A DNA stretch of 64,000 nucleotides, taken from assembly GCF_949987535.1 (NCBI RefSeq), contig NC_080081.1:52648153-52712152 (forward strand). The letters run 5' to 3'. The notes under the pieces were generated by a model. The model made no database searches, was not told where the DNA came from, and saw only the letters and a program-made list of their open reading frames with translations. This DNA is from Balaenoptera acutorostrata. Lineage: Eukaryota; Chordata; Mammalia; Artiodactyla; Balaenopteridae. This document shows, in pieces, positions 36,301-48,297 of the stretch (position 1 is the first letter of the stretch; every line of letters begins with the position of its first letter). Both the position numbers and the translations under genes were made by a program.

Positions 36301-37515
36301 CACAGGAAGAACTCTCTTTGACGTAAATCACAGCAAGACCTTCTTTGATCCACCTCCTAGAGTAATGGAAAGAAAAACAAAAATAAACAAATGGGACCTA
36401 ATGAAAGTTCAAAGCTTTTGCACAGCAAAGGAAACCATAAACAAGATGAAAAGACAACCCTCAGAATGGGAGAAAATATTCACAGACGAATCAACCAACA
36501 AAGGATTAATCTCCAAAATATATAAACAGCTCATGCAGCTCAATATTAAAGAAACAAACATGGGCTTCCCCAGTGGCGCAGTGGTTGAGAATCCGCCTGC
36601 CAATGCAGGGGACACGGGTTTGTGCCCCGGTCCAGGAGGATCCCACATGCCACGGAGCAACTAGGCCCGTGAGGAACAACTACTGAGCCTGCACGTCTGG
36701 AGCCTGTGCTCCGTGTCTGGAGCCTGTGCTCCACAATGGGAGAGGCCGTGACAGTGAGAGGCCCGTGCATCGTGAGGAAGAGTGGCCCCCGCTCGCCACA
36801 ACTGGAGAAAGCCCTTGCACAGAAACGAAGACCCAACACAGCCAAAAATAAATAAACAAATTAATTAATTTTAAAAAAAAAAGAAACAAGCAACCCAATC
36901 CAAAAATGGGCAGAAGACCTAAATAGACATTTCTCCAAAGAAGACATACAGATGGCCAAGAAGCACATGAAAAGCTGCTCAAAATCACTATTTATTAGAG
37001 AAATGCAAATCAAAACTACAATGAGGTATCACCTCACACCAGTTAGAATGGGCATCATTAGAAAATCTACAAACAACAAATGCTGGAGAGGGTGTGGAGA
37101 AAAGGGAACACTCTTGCACTGTTGGTGGGAATGTCAACTGATACAGCCACTATGGAGAACAGTATGGAGGTTCCTTAAAAAATTAAAAATAGAATTACCA
37201 TATGATCCAGCAATCCCACTACTGGGCATATACCCAGAGAAAACCATAATTCAAAAAGACACATGCACTCCAATGTTCATTGCAGCACTATTTAAAATAG
37301 CCAGGTCATGGAAACAACCTAAATGCCCATCGACAGATGAATGGATAAAGAAGTTGTGGTACATATATACTATGGAATATTACTCAGCCATAAAAAGGAA
37401 CGAAATTGAGTCATTTGTTGAGACGTGGATGGATCTAGGGACTGCCATACAGAGTGAAGTATGTCAGAAAGAGAAAAACAAATATCGTATATTAACGCAT
37501 GTATGTGGAACCTAG
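33373..37515 (+). pseudogene. L1 ORF2 (endonuclease-reverse transcriptase), broken
   Basis: ORF2p nicks target DNA with an AP-like endonuclease and copies L1 RNA by target-primed reverse transcription. From ATG 33373 the frame is open for 210 codons. This endonuclease block keeps NMNGLN, LQETH, VGDFNT and SRIDHIL, the positions of the catalytic Asn, Glu, Asp and His. A TGA at 34003-34005 ends it. Later blocks are 34230-34679, 34714-34977 ([14 protein letters not shown] fingers), 34977-35210, 35473-36084 (preceded by the RT active-site FADD at 35461-35472) and 36952-37515 (Cys-rich [18 protein letters not shown]). Frameshifts, stops and the nested SINE make it inactive. Confidence 0.97.
36548..36892 (+). 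mobile_element. CHR-type SINE inserted in L1 ORF2
   Basis: TSD AAAGAAACAAACA at 36548-36560 and AAAGAAACAAGCA at 36880-36892, 13 bp with one mismatch. The body begins GGGCTTCCCCAGTGGCGCAG at 36562 and ends with an A-rich tail. A small internal duplication (GTCTGGAGCCTGTGCTCC, twice near 36697-36732) is visible. The open frames on both strands here are SINE sequence. The insertion postdates the host L1. Confidence 0.97.
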
Positions 37516-37735
37516 CAAAATGTTACAGATGAACCGGTTTGCAGGGCAGAAGTTGAGACACAGATGTAGAGAACAAACGTATGGACACCAAGGGGGGAAT
37601 ACAGTGGTGGGGTGGGGATGGTGGTGTGGTGAATTGAGCGATTGGGATTGACATGTATACACTGATGTGTATAAAATTGATGACTAATAAGAGCCTGCAG
37701 TATAAAAAAAAGAAACAAACAAACAACAAAAAAAA
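37516..37735 (+). other. L1 3' UTR and A-rich tail
   Basis: It runs from after the ORF2 TAG to the tail. Characteristic words are GAACCGGTTTGCAGGGCAGA, CGTATGGACACCAAGGGGGG, GATTGGGATTGACATGTATA and ATAAGAGCCTGCAGTATAAA. The G-rich tract at 37590-37630 is typical of L1 3' UTRs. Confidence 0.9.
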
Positions 37736-40011
37736 AACACTAATACTAAACTTTCTTTGGGTTATTTGTATGGAAATATATTAATATAAATGTTTCAGAC
37801 ATTACATGAAATTTCTAAAAATCTTATATGTTCTGGTGTAATGTTATAAGTCATAATTCTAGTTATTACTTTAAAATGTATATCTCAGAGATAACTAAAT
37901 TTCCTTGTCAATTGCATTATTATGAACTTTCATCAAATCTTTAACCGTGGGCATTTCTAAGTCTTTTGTCATTTACAGAGAGTTCTGGGTGTACTCTGAT
38001 GCTTTTGCAAATATCTTCCTATAAAAGTGTTTCATCTTCAAGGAATTCATGGAAAAGACTCTTGACAAGTACAGGTTTCTGGTAACTGACTATACTGCTG
38101 AACTGAATGAATAAGCATTTTCAGAACTCTAATGGAAAACTGATGAATTCATAAAAGTGCTAACAAAAGATCAAGATAAAAAAAAATTAATAACATGGGA
38201 CTGAGTGAACTGATGAGGATGATTTTAATCTCTGTGACTTTCTGTTTGAATAATAAAAAAAAAAAAGTCCCACAAGGACTCAGAGGCAAAAATAATATAC
38301 AATTCAATTTCACTGCAAAGTAAAGGAGCTGTTACAGTGGAGGATTACTGGACTGAATGTCAATATTATGACATAGTATGAGTGTGTTTCATGTTTGGTA
38401 ATTGCAATCATTGTTGCTTTTGTTGTGGTCATCCATTTACAATGCTTGGTGTCAGTTTATTTATCTCTTGTAAAAATAAAATACAGTGTGTGTGTGAGAA
38501 AAAAAGAAAAAAGAATGTTACATTTTTCTCAAAAGCAATGTAATGGATTAAAAATATATATATTGAAATATATATATTGAATCAGAATTTTTCAGGCACC
38601 TGTAGTTACATGGAGGATTGTCAGAGGGAAAATTTAATAGAAAAGTTCCATGAAATAGCAGCTATTTAGGTTTGTAGTAAGAAATACTTTAGGGGAAAGT
38701 CTATTACAACACAAGGTTCTTGTTTGATTTGGCATCTATTTGTTTTATCATTTAAGCTTAAACAAGTCAAATCCCTGGTTGCTCCTAGAGGGGGAAGAGC
38801 TGCTGTATTTATTTAGCAGGTGTTTTTTCCCTGCTTAATAGAACTCTCTTGGCCTGCCCTATAAATTAAAAAATAAAAAAAATTAAGTTCAATTTGGTTA
38901 AGGAGGAAAGAGGAGCTAGTTTAACATGACTGAAATTGAGATTTAAAATTGGTCCGAAATTACTGGCTTGTTTTTTTTTTTCAGAGGATATAGGCATGAC
39001 TTTTTGCTTTTTGACTGTTTCATTCATTTCAAGAATGTCTTTCAATCTCTGCAGCTTTTCTGTTATTATCAGATCAACATCTCAGCTTGTAATGCTGTGG
39101 CTATATAAACAAAGCAAATAACTATTCCAAACAGCAATATGCACCAACATCACCAGATCTACAAAATGTCTTAGAAAAGAATAGATGGTATCAACTTTAT
39201 TTCTTGTTCAGATTATTCACAGAGCTGGGTATCAGTTTGGAAAATTATTGTACAATAACCTTTACAGACAAAAAACATTTCCTTCATATAATCAGAAGGG
39301 CACCAATGACGATTTCAAAGAGCTTCAAAACCTAGTAGGTTGCACAGGTGGGATAGGAAAAAGTTAGTATTAAATGTTTGCATTGCATTGAAATATTTTT
39401 ATCTCACATCTAGCTCTTTGGACTAATATTGGTATACTGAGTTCACATTTCCACATATACAGGCTCTCTGCTCTAAAGAAATCGCAATAATGAATACAAT
39501 ATAGAGACAACAAAAATTGCATAGACATCCTTTAAAAAAGGAACATTTCTGAGTACTAGAAAGCTCGCAGAAACACAGAGCAGTGAGCTTTGTTCACCGT
39601 GTACCAGCTGAGCTCTCAGTCCAGAGATAAAATGAGGAACAGAAGTTCAAATGGAACATGTTAATATGGACTGAATTTCCTCTAAGTTATACGGTGCTCC
39701 AAAACTCACTTCTTGAAGCTGGTGGTTAGGACTCATTAAAGAACCTGAAGTACATCACTGACAACCTGCTGGAGTTACAGGTTCGTGGGAAGCTGTAGGT
39801 GAGGGAACAGAAGGAAATGTAGAGGCACCCAGCCAGTGTCCTTTCCATCGGTAACTGCATCTCTGAGATCCTCAACATCAACTGAGGGTAACAGCTCAAT
39901 AAAAACACGTAAAATATGCAACGTTTTATAAGTTTTTGGAAACTAAGAGTAGATATGCAAAACATGAGTGAACTGCTCCAGTGGGAGAGAGAAAAAAAGA
40001 AAAACTGATAT
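37736..40011. other. Unassigned sequence
   Basis: About 2.3 kb without a recognised gene or repeat. The parts at 37975-38400 and 39590-39930 are less AT-rich than their surroundings, but I cannot assign them. Confidence 0.45.
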
Positions 40012-40396
40012 AAAAAAGTTACCCACTCTGGGGCTTCCCTGGTGGTGCAGTGGTTGGGAGTCCGCCTGTCAATGCAGGGGACATGGGTTCGAGCCCCGGT
40101 CTGGGAGGATCCCATACACCACAGAGTAGCTAAGCCCATGCACCACAGCTGCTGATTCTGTGTTCTTGAGCCCGCGAGCCACAACTACTGTGCCCTCATG
40201 CCACAACTACTGAAGCCCACGCACCCAGAGCCCGTGCTCTGCAACGGAAGAGGCCACTGCAATGGGGGGCCAGCGCACCACGATGAGGGGTGGGCCCCGC
40301 TCACCACAACTGGAGGGAGTCCTTGTTCAGCAATGAAGATCCAACGCTGCCAAAAATAAAGTAAATAAATGTATTTAAAAAAAAAGTTACCTACTC
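40012..40396 (+). mobile_element. CHR-type SINE, long form
   Basis: TSD AAAAAAGTTACCCACTC (40012-40028) and AAAAAAGTTACCTACTC (40380-40396), 17 bp with one mismatch. The body begins GGGGCTTCCCTGGTGGTGCA. It has extra CCACAACTACTG repeats internally, so it is longer than the neighbouring CHR copies. The minus-strand frame 39726-40184 runs partly through it and is not a gene. Confidence 0.96.
40086..40096 (+). promoter_or_regulatory. Pol III B box of the SINE
   Basis: GGTTCGAGCCC fits the GGTTCGANNCC consensus exactly, within the tRNA-derived head. Confidence 0.8.
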
Positions 40397-41149
40397 AGAA
40401 TTGCACTGTTTCCAAAAACTAAAGAACATATGTAAAAAAGCAAATGTCAAGAAAGATAGCAAGTGAACATTCAGAGCTAGTATCTTACTTGAATGAAGTT
40501 ATCTTTATGAATCTGTCTAATAAAGGTTTTAAAATAAGCATGCTCAAAGAGATGACTGTACAGACAAGGTTGTGAGGTAGAGTTGATTTACTATTTTGGT
40601 AATCCTCCTGACAGTATACCTTCCTCTATTTCAGAGATAGAAAAATGTTAACTATACCTAGATTCCTTTGGGGTTGGAGTTACAGAGGGAAAGTATGTTT
40701 TGCTAATCAGATACACTTGTACAGAAGAGTCAGGACTGAGTCATTTGGAGAGGCAGTACAGGGATTGTCCATCTTGATAATGTGGGCTGTAGTAGGTGCA
40801 GTTTGGCTCTGGACCATCAGTTCTGGTGGTGGCTACCATAGCCTTGGATAAAAAACAAGGTGTTGATTCCTGGAACCAAAGTTAATTTTACTTCTTTATC
40901 TTTTTTTTATGGCTGAGCTAACATGATCCTAATGTCAACACTTGGGAACGTGTCTTTCGAATTTCCTGAATGTAGTCAACATTGTAACTCTCTGTGGATC
41001 ACTTCCTTCAATCATTCTGATCCTAATCTTTATATGGAAACAACCCCAAACACACACATACACAAACACACAAACCAAAAAACAAGTAATATTAGCAGAA
41101 TTTTGAAGAATGGAAACAATGAAGGGGTAATTGCTTCTGTAATTTTAAA
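40397..41149. other. Unassigned sequence with a CA-rich patch
   Basis: Holds a short impure CA tract near 41050-41075. No gene recognised. Confidence 0.45.
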
Positions 41150-41760
41150 AAGTAACATTAAAAACTAAAAGGTATTAAAAAGCATGAAGTTGGTGCATAA
41201 ATACATAGATAGACCAATGGTACAGAACATAAGGACAGAAATAAATCCAAATAACTCATAATTTTTGCATATGTTGGTTTCTCAAACTAGTGGGAATAAT
41301 TACTGTTTAATACATAAGGAAAGACTATGTATTACCTGTCTGGGGAAAAAAAAAGACAAATTAGGATAATTCCTCATATCATCCACTAGGGTAAATTTCA
41401 AACTATTATAAGATAAATGTACAAAATGAAACATTACAGGTACTAGAAAAAACCATAGTGAATTCCCTTAAAACTGAGAGAAGAGAAAAGCATTCTAATT
41501 ATAAGTTAAAACCAAGAAGCAATAAAAGCAAAATGTATATAATATTACCTTCTGTGTAAGAAAGAGGTAAATAAGAATATATTTTCAAAAATGTGTATAA
41601 AGAAATACTGGAAAATATGCACGAAATAATAAAAACTATACATGGAGGGCAAGAAGATGGGGTGGATGCTATAAAGATAGAAGCAAGATTTTCTCTCTCT
41701 CTATATATTTTATATACTTTTACATTTTTAAATAAATAAAATGACCTAGCTTAGTGTAAA
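41150..41760 (+). mobile_element. Ancient L1 (L1M-type) ORF2 end and 3' UTR
   Basis: Decayed L1 order: ATAGACCAATGGTACAGAAC, GACAGAAATAAATCCAAATA, TGAATTCCCTTAAAACTGAG, AGAAGCAATAAAAGCAAAAT, GAAAATATGCACGAAATAAT. No open frame survives. Confidence 0.65.
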
Positions 41761-41773
41761 AGAAAATACTGGA

Positions 41774-41774
41774 T

Positions 41775-41844
<70 letters not shown>

Positions 41845-41846
41845 TT
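41774..41846. repeat. (TA)n microsatellite followed by poly(T)
   Basis: A TA run at about 41774-41827 passes directly into about 19 T's. Confidence 0.96.
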
Positions 41847-42660
41847 CAGATGTACAAGGGATATTTTCAGAATGGACTACAAATAAATTCCATAGGACAC
41901 CTTGAAAAATTCCAAAACTGATAATGAATTATAAAGTAGTATTAGTTTAAAGCAGTTTAAAATTTTTAGCTTTGAAATATACAACTCAATTCTGTATAAC
42001 ACATGAAAAGCATAATAAAATGACAAAATACTTGAAAATAAATCACAATGAAAAACTATGGAGTCAGTAAAAAGTGAAATTACAAGTAAATTTATATCCC
42101 TAAAATCATGTTGTTTTATGTAAGTCTATAAGTGCAAATATCTAAGCTCAAAAAAGGACATTAGAGGAATACTAACATAAAAGAAATAATATAACAAAGA
42201 AAGGTCACTAATTAATGTAATAGAAAACAAACCCCAAAATTATTAATTAAAATACACAAAAATCTAAAAGCTAGATTTTAGATTTCAAAAAACTAAAATA
42301 ACAACCTGACTTCCAAAACTACTGATACAGGGGTGGAGAGTGGGGATGGGAGGAAACTGAAAGCAAAAGAAGAAAAGAATGTTTTTCTAGAAAAATATAA
42401 ATCACCAAAAATAAAATATATATATATATATTTACAAATGAAAAGTTTAAAAGATTTTGGGTAAAACAAAACAACAAAAAAAATGGAAGTGTTGGACAGA
42501 GTTAAAGAGTTTAACATAATCTGGATTGGATTCCAATAAAGGAAGAAGAGAAAAAAAATGGGCAAAAGCAACATTTGACGAGATAGCAACAATTTTTTTG
42601 TTGTATATTTTCTGTAATTGCATTAAGGTCTTCAAAGAAATCACAAGACAACTTGAAACT
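41847..42660 (+). mobile_element. Possible further ancient L1 ORF2 debris
   Basis: A-rich plus strand with weak L1 ORF2-like words (TAAATTTATATCCCTAAAAT, AGGAATACTAACATAAAAGA, AGAAAGGTCACTAATTAATG). A short TA run lies near 42417-42431. Highly diverged. Confidence 0.35.
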
Positions 42661-43558
42661 CTACTTTCAAATCAGAGTACCTAAGAGCTAAGATGAACTT
42701 TTTTTGTTGCCATGATTCAATTCATTCCTTGATATACTATAAGAAGCATGATCCTTGTTAAGGTTTAGCAGAATCAGCTCTGTGCTGTAACACAGAGCTG
42801 GTGTCTGGTCAACAGATCTGGTACCTAAATTTCCCCTTTTTTTTTTGCCCACAGGATTATTTTAGTTCTAACATCTGAATCAGAAAAATGTAACTTTAAT
42901 GTTTCATAGACCAATCAAGGTAATAATATAATAATGCATGTTCTCTTTGCACAAGGTAATATAGCAACTATTTTTGACTGAGCATGGATGGTTTTTGAAG
43001 AGATGAGTAAACTTCTGATTGATTTTAAAAAAAGCAAAAAACAAATCACCAGTAGGATTGTAAAAGGATAGAAAACGTCAACAATTGCGGTAATTATACA
43101 TTTATTTCTTAAAAGTTAAGGAATTAACTATATAGTACAATTTGATAGAATTAGTAGTAGTTGAATGTGTGTTTCTATTATATTGTTTGTTTTTATCTGT
43201 TTGTTGTCAGTAATTCAAAATGAAAAATTAAAAGCAGAATAAAAAATTATCCAAAAATTTCCCTAAAGACACTGCCACCGCCCAAGATTCTGATGTGGAA
43301 TGGACAGTAAGCACAATGGGAGTAATCAAAGCACACCAAACTATGGGTCCTTCTCAGGACAATGACAAATAAGCATCACTTCTGGCTCTTAAAAAAAATA
43401 AAACAAAAACATAAGGTCTAAAATTTTTTTTGATTAAGTGTTCTTTGCTTAGAAAACCTAACTTTCTAAACAAATATAGCCTTGATTCAATACATATTAC
43501 TACTATCTGTAGTTGCATTCTTAAATATTAGAGAAAATCAGTCATTTCCCATTGCTAT
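42661..43558. other. Unassigned sequence
   Basis: No gene or repeat recognised. Confidence 0.45.
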
Positions 43559-44092
43559 TTTTTTTTATTGGAGTATAATTGCTTTACAATGCTGTGCTAG
43601 CTTCTGCTGTACAATGAAGTGAATCAGCCATACACAAACCTATATCACCTCCCTCTTAGACCTCCCTCCCATCCCCCCAGCCCACCCATCTAGGTCATCA
43701 CAGAGCACCGAGCTGAGCTTCCTGTGCTTTATAGCATGTTCCCGCAAGCTATCTATGTTATGCTTGGTAGTGTATATATGTCAACCCTAATCTCCCAATT
43801 CATCCCACCCTCCCCTTCCCCCTCTGTGTCCAGATGTCTGTTCTCTATGTCTACATATCCCCGCCCTGCAAAGAGGTTCATCTTTACCATTTTTCTAGAT
43901 TCCACATATATGCATTAATATATGATATTTGTTTTTCTCTTTCTGGCTTACTTCACTCTGTATGACAGACTCTAGGTCCATCTACACCTCTACAAATGAC
44001 CCAATTTCATTCCTTTTCATGGCTGAGTAATATTCCATTGTATATATGTACCACATCTTTTTTACCAGTTCATCTGTCATTGGACATTTAGG
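43559..44092 (-). mobile_element. 5'-truncated L1 3' end with mosaic 3' UTR
   Basis: The outer 3' part (43559 to about 43765) matches the type ending in CCAATAAA found at 5084 and 27690. The inner part (about 43775-43890) matches the other 3' UTR type, seen at 20676-20852 and 37516-37735 (TCTCCCAATTCATCCCACCC, CCCTGCAAAGAGGTTCATCT). The ORF2 C-terminal remnant follows at 43895-44092. No TSD found. Confidence 0.92.
43895..44092 (-). pseudogene. L1 ORF2 C-terminal scrap
   Basis: The antisense of ...TGGAATATTACTCAGCCATG and ...GTCATACAGAGTGAAGTAAG, ending at a TAG. Only about the last 60 codons are present, and they are diverged. Confidence 0.85.
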
Positions 44093-45315
44093 TCACCACA
44101 ACTACTTCCGTTTTAATGATCAAGTTTGTTGCCTAATAAAGTTTATTTAAGTATTCTTCTTAATTTTATAGTCAGTATTCTTCACACAATTTATGATCAT
44201 TGTAGAAAATAATACAAATGTGGATAAGCCACATTTATGTAGATCAGAAAAAAAAAGTCACCATGTTCTCAACAGAGAGTAGTATTTACTATGATAGGAA
44301 TACAATCATAATTATTAATTAACTTTTCATATACAACAGAAATATGGACATCACATATAAGGTATGTATAACACAAATGTGGTCATTGTGCATCAATTTC
44401 TTTTTTTCCTTGAGAATATTTAGTAAGCATATTTCCAATGCCAATAAATGCACTGTTAAACTATCCTTTTCAATAGCCAGAAAATATTCATAATTTATTT
44501 AGTAGCCCATATTAGAACACTTTGGTTGATGCAGATTTTCAATATTGTATTGCATTTTCTAGTAAACATTTGTAGACTTTACATTTTAAAGCACACAGTC
44601 TATGTAATTAATTGAAAGGTACATTATAAGATTCCTTTATATACTTTAAGTAAACAAAATTTGCACCTAGTTACATTATAATGTCAAAATTCTTGTAAGT
44701 CTAATTACAAGTTCTGACATAATAGTCATTTCTGATAGTTATTTGCATTTAAAATTTTCACATCATATTTGCTGTATAAATTATAGAAAAATTACTATAA
44801 AATTATTATATTCTATTTTAAAAATGTTTTACATGGCTCATGAAACTTCTCTTAAAAATGACTTTTTATAATTATAGCTCTGTAGAATTAAATTTCATTT
44901 TATATTTATTTACTTCACTTGAAATTGCTATTAGAAACATAAATATTGCCTGAAGCCTCATGAGTCATCCCATGAAAATTCATTGTTTTGTACTGACAAC
45001 ATGTCTCAAAACACTGCAAAATTAATGCTCCCAAAGAATAACACTGATAATTTTACTTTCATCTCAAAAAAAAATCTCTAAGAATTCAAAGAAATAATAG
45101 CCATGATAACTAAGCTGCTCAAATGCCCAGAACAGCCTAACACTTTTAATAAATATTAAAAAATTATGATATTATAATTAAATCTGTGCCAATTATTACC
45201 TTGCTCTTTATTTTCTTAATTGTTTAGATTCTCTGATGTATTGGGAAAAAAATAATTTTCTGAAGACTGAAGTGCACCCATTAATATAATAAAGTCCCTA
45301 TGCTTGCTTTATGCC
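44093..45315. other. Unassigned AT-rich sequence
   Basis: No gene or confident repeat family. Confidence 0.45.
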
Positions 45316-45480
45316 CATGTTTAGCTTACTTAATCTTCTTGAGCCTTGGTTTTTCCACTTATAAAATGATGAGAACAATAGTATCTAAATGATAGGTTGT
45401 TGTGACAAATAAATGGAAAAACGTGAAGAGTAATTAGCACAGTATCTGATAACTATTATTACAGGTTTAAATATTCACTT
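45316..45480 (+). repeat. MIR SINE
   Basis: Sense MIR: GAGCCTTGGTTTTTCCACTT, ATAGTATCTAAATGATAGGT, AGTAATTAGCACAGTATCTG, then ATTATTACA. Confidence 0.78.
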
Positions 45481-45699
45481 GTATTTTATAACTGCTTGCT
45501 TGCAAAAAGGATTTTTGAAAGCAGTTTTACTACCCTACTCAGATAACGTATTTAAGTCAACATTGCACCTATATTTGAATATTATAATAAATTGAGAAGC
45601 CACAAATAACTCATCTCCCAATCCCAATACCCAATGAAATAAAAAAAAAAAAATTATTCAAAAATTATTAATGTGGTTATGTGTTCAAACATTACCACA
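45481..45699. other. Unassigned sequence
   Basis: Nothing recognised. Confidence 0.4.
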
Positions 45700-45875
45700 A
45701 ATATTAAGAAACCATTATGGCCGAAGAATGGGAAATAAGGAAGAGCCTTATAGGATGAGATCAGAGAGACAGAAGGAAGTAGGTGATTTAGAACTTTATA
45801 CAAAATCCGAAAGTTTTGGATTCAATGGAAGTCATCGGAAGGCTTTCAACAGGGGAATTATATGACTTAATTTAT
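45700..45875 (-). repeat. L2 LINE fragment, antisense
   Basis: AGAGCCTTATAGGATGAGAT, GTTTTGGATTCAATGGAAGT, AAGGCTTTCAACAGGGGAAT match the L2 complement around the sense words CTGCTTAAAACCC and CTTCCCATTG. The open frame here is antisense L2, not a gene. Confidence 0.7.
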
Positions 45876-46679
45876 ATTAACTTGGAAAATTTATGTTAAT
45901 TTACACACATTGCTGTGTGTGAAATGAATTCTGGAGAGGCATGCACAGAGTGGCCCAGCCATGAAATGATGGCATGCCATGTCAAAAAAAAAAAAAAATC
46001 TGGATTTAGGTAAGGAGAGACTTTGCTCAAAATAATTATACTTTGACTGTGATATCTTCAAGTGCCCCCGAAGTCAGGCAGAAAAGGGATTTTATTTTAT
46101 AGGGAAGAGTAAACAAAGCCAGAGAGAACTATGAGTGGGGAAATGGGACGGGGTGTGGAGAGGTAGAATGAAAGGGTAGAGGTGATGTGACTGGACAGTA
46201 GGTCATAGAATGTTTTACCCTGATGCTAGAGTATCCTCCAGAGAGGCCAATAAGGAGAGTTGCTTACTGACAGGTCGTAAGGCCAGTTAGTATGGCTCAG
46301 TCTGAGGGTGGGTCAAAGTTTAAGAGTCTGTGGAAAGAAGGAAGCAAGTCAGTTTGATAGGCATTTTATTCCAATTGATTAGTGGTGACAAATGCTTCAG
46401 ATGATCATTATGAAGCAAAGAATGGGGAGGGTCTGTGTCTGGCCTTGTCATAGGTAAACAAAAAGACATCCCTGAGTCTCCTATATAAGTCATTTTGGGA
46501 AGGAGCATCCTTTGCATTGGCTGTTTCATGGAAAATAAAAAGGTGAGGGGATTTCTTTACTTTCTCTGTTTTCCAGGATCATAGAGCTTCAGTATAGTTC
46601 AACATTGTTGGTTGACAAAATGAAAGTGGCAGAATTTAATTAAATTAAAATATTTATTAAGAATGGATAATGTTTCAAC
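45876..46679. other. Unassigned sequence
   Basis: Slightly richer in G than its neighbours (46120-46480). No gene recognised. Confidence 0.4.
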
Positions 46680-47360
46680 AATTATTCTGGGCACTTGTTA
46701 TATAGAATTTAGCAAAATAAAGAAATCCTCTTCCTTCATGGAGCTTTCATTCTATTGTGAGAACACAGAGAATAAATAGACAACAGTGTAAAATATATAA
46801 TATAATATAATATAATATAATATAATAATATAATACAAAATAGTAAGTTCAATGGAGAAAAATAAAGTGGAATATAGAAAATGGGTGGGGAATTCTATTC
46901 AAGATAGATTGTGTACCTATGCAAGAAGGTGATATTTGAGCAAAGGTGTGAATGCCTAGATGGAATAAAACCATAAGGATATCTGGAGAAGATTATTTCA
47001 GGCAAAGGGAACAGCAAATACAATGGCTCTGAAGCAGGAGTAGTATACATGACTTTGAGGTGATGGAGCAGAGTGAGTGAAAGGGAGAATGATGGAAATA
47101 TTTATACAATATCTTATAGATCTTGGTAAAAATTTACATTTTATTCTAAATGAGATGGGAATTAAATAGAGGAAATTAAGCAGAAGAGTGACCTAGACTG
47201 ACTTGTTTTAAAAGAATTACTGTGGCTGCTGTGGGAAAGAAAAAGTAGAGGAGACAAGTTAGGAAGCCTTTGGATTAGTATAAGAAACATGATAGCAGTG
47301 TGTATTACAATGGTGGCAGTAATTGTAAAGTGTGAAGAAACTGTTAATCGTAAACTACGA
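46680..47360 (-). repeat. L2 LINE, antisense, long copy
   Basis: Collinear with the L2 3' half: TCTTCCTTCATGGAGCTTTC, AAGGTGATATTTGAGCAAAG, AAAGGGAACAGCAAATACAA, TGGAGCAGAGTGAGTGAAAG, AGCAGAAGAGTGACCTAGAC, TTACTGTGGCTGCTGTGGGA. Interrupted by a pentanucleotide microsatellite. Confidence 0.85.
46795..46833. repeat. (TATAA)n microsatellite inside L2
   Basis: About seven units of TATAA/ATAAT with small interruptions. Confidence 0.92.
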
Positions 47361-48126
47361 CTCAAAGTTAATATATGGTAGTAAAATGATGGTTATGTGG
47401 AGTGTTAAGTAAAGAATAGAATCATGAATGACTCTTAGAATTATTACTTTAACACTTGGGTATAAAACCAATAGTGGAAGGCGTTAGTGATAGCGTGGGA
47501 ATTCAGAAATCTGTTTAGGACATATTATGTTTCAGGTTTTGAGATTATTAGACTTCCAAGAGAAAAGGCATCCAAAATATATCTGCTTTTCAAATGTGAG
47601 TTTCTGTTGCTAAGCATGAAGATACTTAATAGATATAACATTCTACTTTGGTACTTGGTTTAAAATGCCTAAGAAAATGCTACAATTTTGGATTCATTGG
47701 TATATAGATAATATTTATATCCATGAGACAGAATGATATCAATGAATGGGAAAAAATACACAAAGGAAAAAGGTCCTAGGTCCCAACATTTAACTGATTT
47801 AGAGAAAAGGATAAAATAATTATGATGATGCTACTATGACAATCATGAAAACAATATTAGAAATAATATTCATAATTCAGCAGAATGCAGTTTTCTGTCC
47901 CTTTCTATCCTCTGTTACCCTCACTCAGATTATCATGCCTACATCAAAATTATACATAGAAAGAAGAGCAAAATTATCAGGAGAAATATTTTTTTTTCTT
48001 ATAGTTATTTCACTGTGAAACATCTGAAGGAAGCCTAGAAGAAATCCTTAGCTATTAGGCTGTTATAACAGGAGTAGATTCAGAAGAAGACTTTACATAG
48101 ACGAGTAGGTGACCTCATATGAAAAG

Positions 48127-48127
<1 letters not shown>
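47361..48127. other. Unassigned sequence
   Basis: No recognised feature. Confidence 0.4.

Positions 48128-48167
<40 letters not shown>
48128..48167. repeat. (TG)n microsatellite
   Basis: An uninterrupted 20-unit TG run. Confidence 0.98.
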
Positions 48168-48168
<1 letters not shown>

Positions 48169-48262
48169 ACATTATTTGGTACCACTTTCTAGACTATGTT
48201 TTTGTTTTTCTACTAAGAATGCATTGTTTTCATGTCCTTCCAGAAATGTCAGTGCATAATGT

Positions 48263-48297
48263 GAATAATAATAATAATAATAATAATAATTATGCCA
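48263..48297. repeat. (AAT)n microsatellite at a MIR 3' end
   Basis: About nine AAT units run into AATAATAATAACAG, the A/T-rich 3' end of the antisense MIR that follows. Confidence 0.95.

Larger units (their letters stand above)
31524..37735 (+). mobile_element. Near full-length L1 retrotransposon, inactive, with nested SINE
   Basis: The layout is complete: 5' UTR (31524-32412), ORF1 (32413-33314), a 58-bp spacer, ORF2 (33373-37515), 3' UTR (from 37516) and an A-rich tail (about 37703-37735). A CHR SINE interrupts ORF2 at 36561-36879. Without the SINE it is about 5.9 kb. Both ORFs are broken by stops and frameshifts, so it cannot move on its own. No convincing TSD was found: the left flank ends TATCCTTTC and the right flank reads ACTAATACTAAACTTTC, which match only partly. 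Confidence 0.97.

Noticed and set aside
40030..40110. tRNA-like sequence with A and B boxes
   Set aside because: It is the tRNA-derived head of a SINE with TSD and A-rich tail, not a functional tRNA gene. There is no complete cloverleaf.
39726..40184. 152-codon minus-strand frame
   Set aside because: Its N-terminal third is CHR SINE sequence, and the rest has no recognisable similarity.
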